Positions 60,601-64,000 of a stretch of 64,000 nt of DNA are shown here, piece by piece. The stretch is from positions 23,983,221 to 24,047,220 of the forward strand of contig CM017555.1 in NCBI GenBank assembly GCA_007844125.1. Reading direction: 5' to 3'. The notes under the pieces were generated by a model that saw only the letters and a list, made by a program, of their open reading frames with translations, did not search any database and had not been told where the DNA came from. The translations under genes and the position numbers were made by a program. Origin of the DNA: Sinonovacula constricta. Its lineage: Eukaryota; Mollusca; Bivalvia; Cardiida; Solecurtidae. Numbering within the stretch: the stretch's first letter is position 1; every line of letters begins with the position of its first letter.

Positions 60601-63600
60601 ACCAGGTATGTGGGCCACTGGCAGCTGTCTGATCAGAATATACACTGTATGCTCCTAAGTCACTAGGTATGTAGGCCACTGGCAGCTGTCTGATTAGAAT
60701 ATACACTATTTGCTCCTAAGTCACCAGGTATGTAGGCCACTGGCAGCTGTCTGATCAGAATATACACTATTTGCTCCTAAGTCACCAGGTATGTAGGCCA
60801 CTGGCAGCTGTCTGATCAGAATATACACTGTTTGCTACATAAAGTCTTTGCAGGCAATCTCCAAATAACTACAGATGTTGTTAGAGTTAAGCCTTTCAAA
60901 CTCCCTTGAAACAGTGGCATAAGTAAACAATAAATAAAAACCAGACATTTATGGCACAGAAGACAGGACAGAACCGTTGGTATTGATCCCGCTATGCTCC
61001 ATAGCCTGGTTACATTTGTAAAACACATCGAAATCTTAGCATAGATTGACTTTTTTATTTTAAATAATAGAACATCTGACTGCCATTCAAGATATCCTGG
61101 GGTTTAGATTGTGTTAAATTGTGCATAATATTTTTGCTTCTATTAAATTTATGTCTTTTTCTTCCATTTTATCTGGCTGCCATGTTTTAAAGCTTTTTAA
61201 TTTATCAACACATATTTTTTCTAGTTTTATTTTCGAGGCACTGACATGTTAAAAACCATTAAGGACTGGTTACAATAATGTTTCTTAGAAATTAGTATGT
61301 CTTTTAACAAATTTAATACAGTAAAGTTGCTCTATTAAGACCACCTTCAATTCTCAAAGTAGTCTTAATAGTGAGTTGGTCTTGATAGTGAGTTTGGATG
61401 ATCATGTAAAACTGCCATTGTTTATAAATCAAAGTGTCCACTTCATACGGCTCTGACCATTGAAAAGGGACTTAAAACGAACACACTTTTTTTCAAAATG
61501 TTATAAACAAAATTATGCTACGTCATTTATGTTATGAAAATATTTTACCTCATATAAATTATTGACTCAATGAAACATCATATTATATTCTTTAAATGAC
61601 AGAGGAATGTTTTGTTTTTTTAAAATGCAGAAGCAAGAATGAGCCTGATGATGTATATTAATTTCAATTGCAGTTTGTCTTTTGCATAATCGTTTTTACT
61701 CAATAATAAAAGCTTATCAAAACTGGATGCTAGCATCTAATTAGTGCCTAACTGACTAAGATCATGACCTCATTTGAGCCGGTGTCCTAGACTGTAAGTT
61801 GAAAACATGCCGGAGGGAATTATTTTAGCAATTGCAGGTGCAAATCACCCCATGGGTGACTTGTTGTTCTGGTGTTTACATAAGAAATACAAAAAATGTT
61901 CTAGTAGAACTGGTCGTCATGCCAGTGTAGCGACGTGCCCGTAATTGTGGTCAGGTTTCTTATTGAATAGGGAAGCCAAATAGTTTGTACTTAAAATTGG
62001 TCTTTATAGAGACTGGGTCGCTTTAGTGGCGTGCTCATTAGGTAGCATTTTACTGTATAATAATTAAATATAAAATTTGATAAGGGTTACCGTGACAAAA
62101 TGATACTACCCATTCAGATGTCACATAGTAGCTGTGAAACAAAACATACACTAGTGTTGTTGTTTTTTGAACAGTTAAGTAAAGATACACATTCTCTTTT
62201 GTCAAAGGTTGCACAAAAAAGCACTAGAAAAAGTTGTGATATTTTTTATTTCAGATATGGCAACAGTTTCCATGCTCATTTGAGTTCTCGGAAGACTTCC
62301 TCATTCTGCTGATGGAACATGCTTATTCTTCCCAATTTGGTAAGTTTATCACAATAACTTTTTAATTAGGCTTTATGACTCACCAACAGTATCTTACTTT
62401 GTTAAAGAGAAGTTCTATTGTAGGTATAATGTCTCAAACACATCATTTATCACCTTAATTGGTTTTTAATTAGGCTTAATGCCTCACAAGCAGTCATTTA
62501 CTTAGTCCTTGAAAAGTTCTTTTGTAGGTTTAATTTTGCACTTACATCATTTACCATTTGATTGCAGGCTTCTTAGCAAAACTTTCCAAGACCTTTATAA
62601 AACATTTTCTTTAAGAAAAATCCTTTGAAACCATTATAATGTTTTAACCTGAAACATCCTCTACTTTTACTCATTGTACATTTATTTTTCAACTTTTTGC
62701 AGTAATGTATTTTCTAGGGTTGGCAACAGTTAACCGGTTTATTGGTTACCTTCTTCACATCTAGGTTAAGCAATTATGAATTCTGCAAACTGTTAATTAC
62801 TCCGGATACTAATATACAGAATTTGTTGAATAACTTTTATGATTTTTTTACTTTGTTGTTTGTGTCATTCAAAATCTTGAAATGAAAGTCCCATACCTTC
62901 ACACCAGTCCACAGGTTATTTAGTGATAGGCAGGATGGCATGTCAGGATGTCACCTCCAGATAAATAAAATATGAAAACACAGCCTATTACTGCAACATG
63001 GGTGCCCCTTCATACTCCTGCCTCCTACCTAAATGTAACTTCTCTTTGGGGTTGCTTTGCTATAGTGTGCCTTCATTACAGAACAGAACAGAACATACAA
63101 GATTACTGTACAATATGAAGAATCGACATAGATAAATATAAATAAAATACAACATTTCTGGTTGACAATAGCATTCCTATTTGAAGGACAGCTGGTACAA
63201 CAACTGTGGAGCTCAGTATATTTTTTAATAAATAATATATATGTATATAAGTGGTAATAAAATAGCATGAGAGAGGATGTCATGATTTTTGTTATATTAT
63301 TTACCTTTAAGTCATCAGTTTTGGTCTATTAACAGCATGCTTTTGAAAATAGAAGAATGAGGAGATAGAGAGGAAGAAATATAATACTTATGATGTTGTT
63401 GCATTATGTTATTTATTATGTCAATTAATATTGTGTTGATAGACTACCAGCTGCTTAGTATCGACAAAAATGTTGACAAATCCCAATCCCAATATTATAA
63501 AATCACCTCCTTTTTAATAAACATTGTTTTGCAGATGTTTTGCAGATTTATATAGTTTTTGTGCCATAGGTTGCATTGTGACAATAATGTCTCCAGATTG

Positions 63601-64000
63601 GCAAAAGTTGACAAGAAATGCACATAATGTCTACACAATAAGATAAACATATTTTAACAGTTTTAGTACCAATACAAAGTAGAGATATTGGTCAGGTAAA
63701 TCAGTTAAATGGTCAATCATATGTGTAGGTTATGCTTACTGATTTCATTAATTTAGCTATCCCTAGTATTTCCTATTTAAATTAAGGATTTACCAGTTTA
63801 ATACACTGTACTGCCTGTCTAGCCATTTTTAAGCATCTGTTGAATTCTTTTTATTTATCATCTGTTATAGACTTTTATTTCTTATTATCCATCATTTACT
63901 GTAATATTTATCATCTGTTATATTCTGTAATATTTATCAAGTTATCATATGTTATATTCTGTAATATTTATCATGTTATATTCTGTATTATTTATAATGT
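36687..64000 (+). CDS. MTMR9: myotubularin-related protein 9 (catalytically inactive), 3' end outside window
   Basis: MTMR9 is a pseudophosphatase that binds and activates MTMR6, MTMR7 and MTMR8 on phosphoinositide-containing membranes. Exons: 36687-36833, 38628-38787, 39329-39480, 40996-41124, 43366-43522, 45031-45135, 45859-45984, 47184-47286, 50969-51107, 62255-62339; all phases join, giving 434 residues so far against about 549 in human. The start MEFAEFIKTPMVDNVVLHRP matches the family N terminus (PH-GRAM, about 1-110). Then come CPSYPQAVFVPKAV, FRYGGRFPILSYYHKDSK, QPLTGTSGRRCKEDERL, GGGFEPEAHYSQWKRIH and APVFLLFLDCVWQ of the myotubularin phosphatase domain. The loop that is HCSDGWDRT in active members reads HGSEGVDTT (about 332-340), so catalytic Cys and Arg are replaced, as in vertebrate MTMR9. 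The C-terminal coiled coil should lie past 64000. An upstream frame reaches 36615 but is not conserved. Confidence 0.95.
37057..37265. mobile_element. hAT-like MITE (209 bp) in MTMR9 intron 1
   Basis: It starts CAGGGTTGTCAATAG and ends CTAGTGACAACCCTG, an inverted match at 14 of 15 bases. It is flanked by aaaatg on both sides, a 6-bp (possibly decayed 8-bp) target duplication. The interior is GC-rich with gccgcc tracts and no frame. CAG ends favour the hAT superfamily. Confidence 0.75.
37266..38627. other. MTMR9 intron 1, remainder
   Basis: I see no exon or repeat boundary that I can support here. Confidence 0.4.
38945..39115. repeat. degenerate (ATC/CAG)n microsatellite
   Basis: Runs of catcatcaccatc, cagcagcagtaacatcat and tcattatcattatc occur in MTMR9 intron 2. 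Confidence 0.55.
39481..40995. other. MTMR9 intron 3, nothing recognised
   Basis: AT-rich intron between GT at 39481 and AG at 40995. It holds two similar tracts around 40790-40865 (aaaatat..aaccaggaaatatt / aacctggaaatattct) but no defined element. Confidence 0.45.
41937..42771. mobile_element. non-autonomous DNA element, TA target duplication (835 bp)
   Basis: The left end ccgtacttactcacttataa (plus gac) and right end gtcttataagcgagtaagta (plus cgg) are inverted at 22 of 23 bases, with TA on each side. The word cttataagacg recurs inside both ends. A 130-residue minus frame inside has no transposase motif. TA duplication suggests the Tc1/mariner/pogo superfamily. It lies in MTMR9 intron 4. 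Confidence 0.75.
43879..44871. mobile_element. pogo-like non-autonomous element, TA target duplication (993 bp)
   Basis: The left end CAGTCAGACATCAGTCGCTC and right end (reverse complement) CAGTCAAACCCCAGTCACTT continue in parallel (GAACAC), 22 of 28 bases matching, with TA flanking both ends. There is no transposase frame. The CAGTC ends are like pogo/Tigger elements. It lies in MTMR9 intron 5. Confidence 0.65.
46190..46390. repeat. probable dispersed repeat in MTMR9 intron 7
   Basis: The tract tttatggcacaccgacactt aataggtcatacggcgcc resembles a repeat I know from invertebrate genomes. Its boundaries are not visible. Confidence 0.3.
47697..49022 (+). mobile_element. mariner element (1326 bp) in MTMR9 intron 8
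   Basis: Termini cgaggggcatttataaagta (left) and tactttataaatgcccctcg (right) are inverted matches continuing for about 30 bp (ttaatcagtg / cactgttta). TA follows the right end; the left flank is CA, probably a decayed TA. Length is typical of mariner. It contains the broken transposase listed separately. Confidence 0.85.
47890..48952 (+). pseudogene. mariner transposase pseudogene (DD34D family)
   Basis: The reading begins near atggcagataaa (47890) but meets TAG at once. It continues in frame as GVAAPDIKSDLDKVYGDSAL and ARPGRPVPTMTDGNI (helix-turn-helix region) up to LRKVCARWISH then TGA at about 48274. The catalytic part appears further on as VTGDETWAFFYEPYSK (first Asp kept, codon 48370-48372), another stop, then, in the frame ending at 48952, HINVPAHK and YSPDLAPCNFW. 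The second catalytic Asp (HDNAPAH in active members) is Ile and the third is Asn, with exactly 34 residues between them. Stops, frameshifts and two lost catalytic residues make it inactive. Confidence 0.9.
49889..50664. mobile_element. non-autonomous Tc1/mariner-type element (776 bp)
   Basis: The left end ctgtgaaagcattttatttc gtggggca and right end tgccccacgaaat aaaatgctttcacag are perfect inverted repeats of about 28 bp, flanked by TA on both sides. Subterminal cacgaaatt words repeat. There is no transposase frame. It lies in MTMR9 intron 8. Confidence 0.85.
51892..52860. repeat. molluscan dispersed repeat ('gctcacctgagcac' type), with nested insertion
   Basis: It begins ttgttagctcacctgagcac and ends ggccatcatggccctcttgt. 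Inside, a unit of about 115-160 bp (ccaatcttcatcaaacttga, atgtttgtctgcatgaaatc, ttggatgag, gggtca) recurs several times. I know this family as very frequent in bivalve and gastropod genomes. It is interrupted at 52332-52622. Confidence 0.65.
52332..52622. mobile_element. nested insertion starting (gaaca)n, about 290 bp
   Basis: The host repeat stops at catgaaatct and resumes at atcttggatgag, with atct on both sides as a possible target duplication. The insert starts gaacagaacagaacagaact ttattt; a related start (cagaacagaacagaacatac) lies at 63079. It is probably a short retroposon in reverse orientation, type unresolved. Confidence 0.55.
52984..60836. repeat. 61-bp satellite array, about 129 copies, with higher-order repeats
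   Basis: The monomer runs gtaggccactggcagctgtc, tgatcagaatatacactgtt, tgctcctaagtcaccaggta, t: 61 bp, with the phase moving one base per 60-base line throughout. Monomer variants recur in fixed order. ggccgttggc (53541 / 56895), gcagctgactgatcaaaata (54281 / 57635) and cagatatgta (55971 / 59325) are all exactly 3354 bp apart, about 55 monomers, so most of the array is two copies of a 3.35-kb higher-order unit. Later, agaatatacctgtctgctcc at 59966 and 60331 marks a second unit of 365 bp (six monomers). Every monomer has CAGCTG and the perfect palindrome TCTGATCAGA. It has no long open frame. It fills most of MTMR9 intron 9 (51108-62254). Confidence 0.97.
61319..62055. mobile_element. probable non-autonomous pogo-like element (737 bp)
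   Basis: Ends CAGTAAAGTTGCTC (left) and the reverse complement of the right end CAGTAAAATGCTAC match imperfectly and are both flanked by TA. Phrases such as ttaagaccacc and ggtcttgatagtgag near the left end and ggtctttatagagac near the right are typical of such elements. It lies in MTMR9 intron 9. Confidence 0.5.
62340..64000. other. MTMR9 intron 10 (partial)
   Basis: It starts at the gtaagt donor at 62340 and runs to the window end without a recognisable next exon. It holds a (gaaca)-type repeat start at 63079, a SINE remnant at 63453-63493 and, near 63840-63990, a short direct repeat (atctgttata, tctgtaatatttatca) repeated three to four times. Confidence 0.5.
63453..63493 (+). repeat. remnant of SINE family B 3' part
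   Basis: cttagtatcgacaaaaatgt tgacaaatcccaatccc matches the 3' portion of the family B SINEs (agtatcggcaaaaatgccgg caaatctcatccc) with a few changes. The head is absent. Confidence 0.5.

Noticed and set aside
52984..60836. CRISPR-like array of short repeats
   Set aside because: There are no unique spacers: the 61-bp unit is repeated head to tail with only point variants, and the context is a eukaryotic intron.

Overview
The window is AT-rich animal nuclear DNA with genes broken into many short exons by GT-AG introns. Its content points to a mollusc, most likely a bivalve: a secreted C1q-domain protein, tRNA-derived SINEs, and the ubiquitous molluscan 'gctcacctgagcac' and 'tatgccccc' repeats. 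The species assignment is inference. Four host genes are supported.

Layout. 1-2400: upstream DNA with one SINE. 2401-9518 (+): a multi-exon gene of unrecognised family, about 260 residues, whose introns hold a 76-bp minisatellite and two copies of one MITE flanking a single exon. 9519-14624: intergenic, with a 99-bp tandem repeat and SINE or tRNA-like fragments. 14625-18796 (+): ADI1 (acireductone dioxygenase, methionine salvage), four exons, with a one-base insertion that shifts the frame in exon 3. 20158-20661: two adjacent SINEs. 21507-22789 (-): signal peptide plus coiled coil plus C1q domain, in two exons whose phases do not match at the obvious splice sites.

24979-34534: a 4.65-kb block is present twice in tandem. 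Each copy carries about 1.34 kb of flanking DNA plus a hAT transposase gene (two exons, 783 residues, identical in both copies). Only the second copy keeps both terminal inverted repeats (30974-34534). The duplication ends four bases from a 19-bp-arm hairpin inside the element. 35825-36302: a fold-back element.

36687 to the window end (+): MTMR9, a catalytically dead myotubularin-related protein. Ten exons are present and the C-terminal end lies beyond the window. Its introns are loaded with repeats: a hAT-like MITE, at least four elements with TA target duplications, a decayed mariner, a molluscan repeat with a nested insertion, and in the 11-kb intron 9 a satellite of about 7.85 kb built from about 129 copies of a 61-bp monomer. 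That satellite has a higher-order structure of 3354 bp and a smaller one of 365 bp.

The host genes are unrelated in function (methionine salvage, phosphoinositide regulation, probable innate recognition, unknown) and show no operon-like organisation. The most unusual material is the recent hAT-carrying tandem duplication with a hairpin at its edge, and the intronic satellite with juxtaposed splice-site-like motifs.
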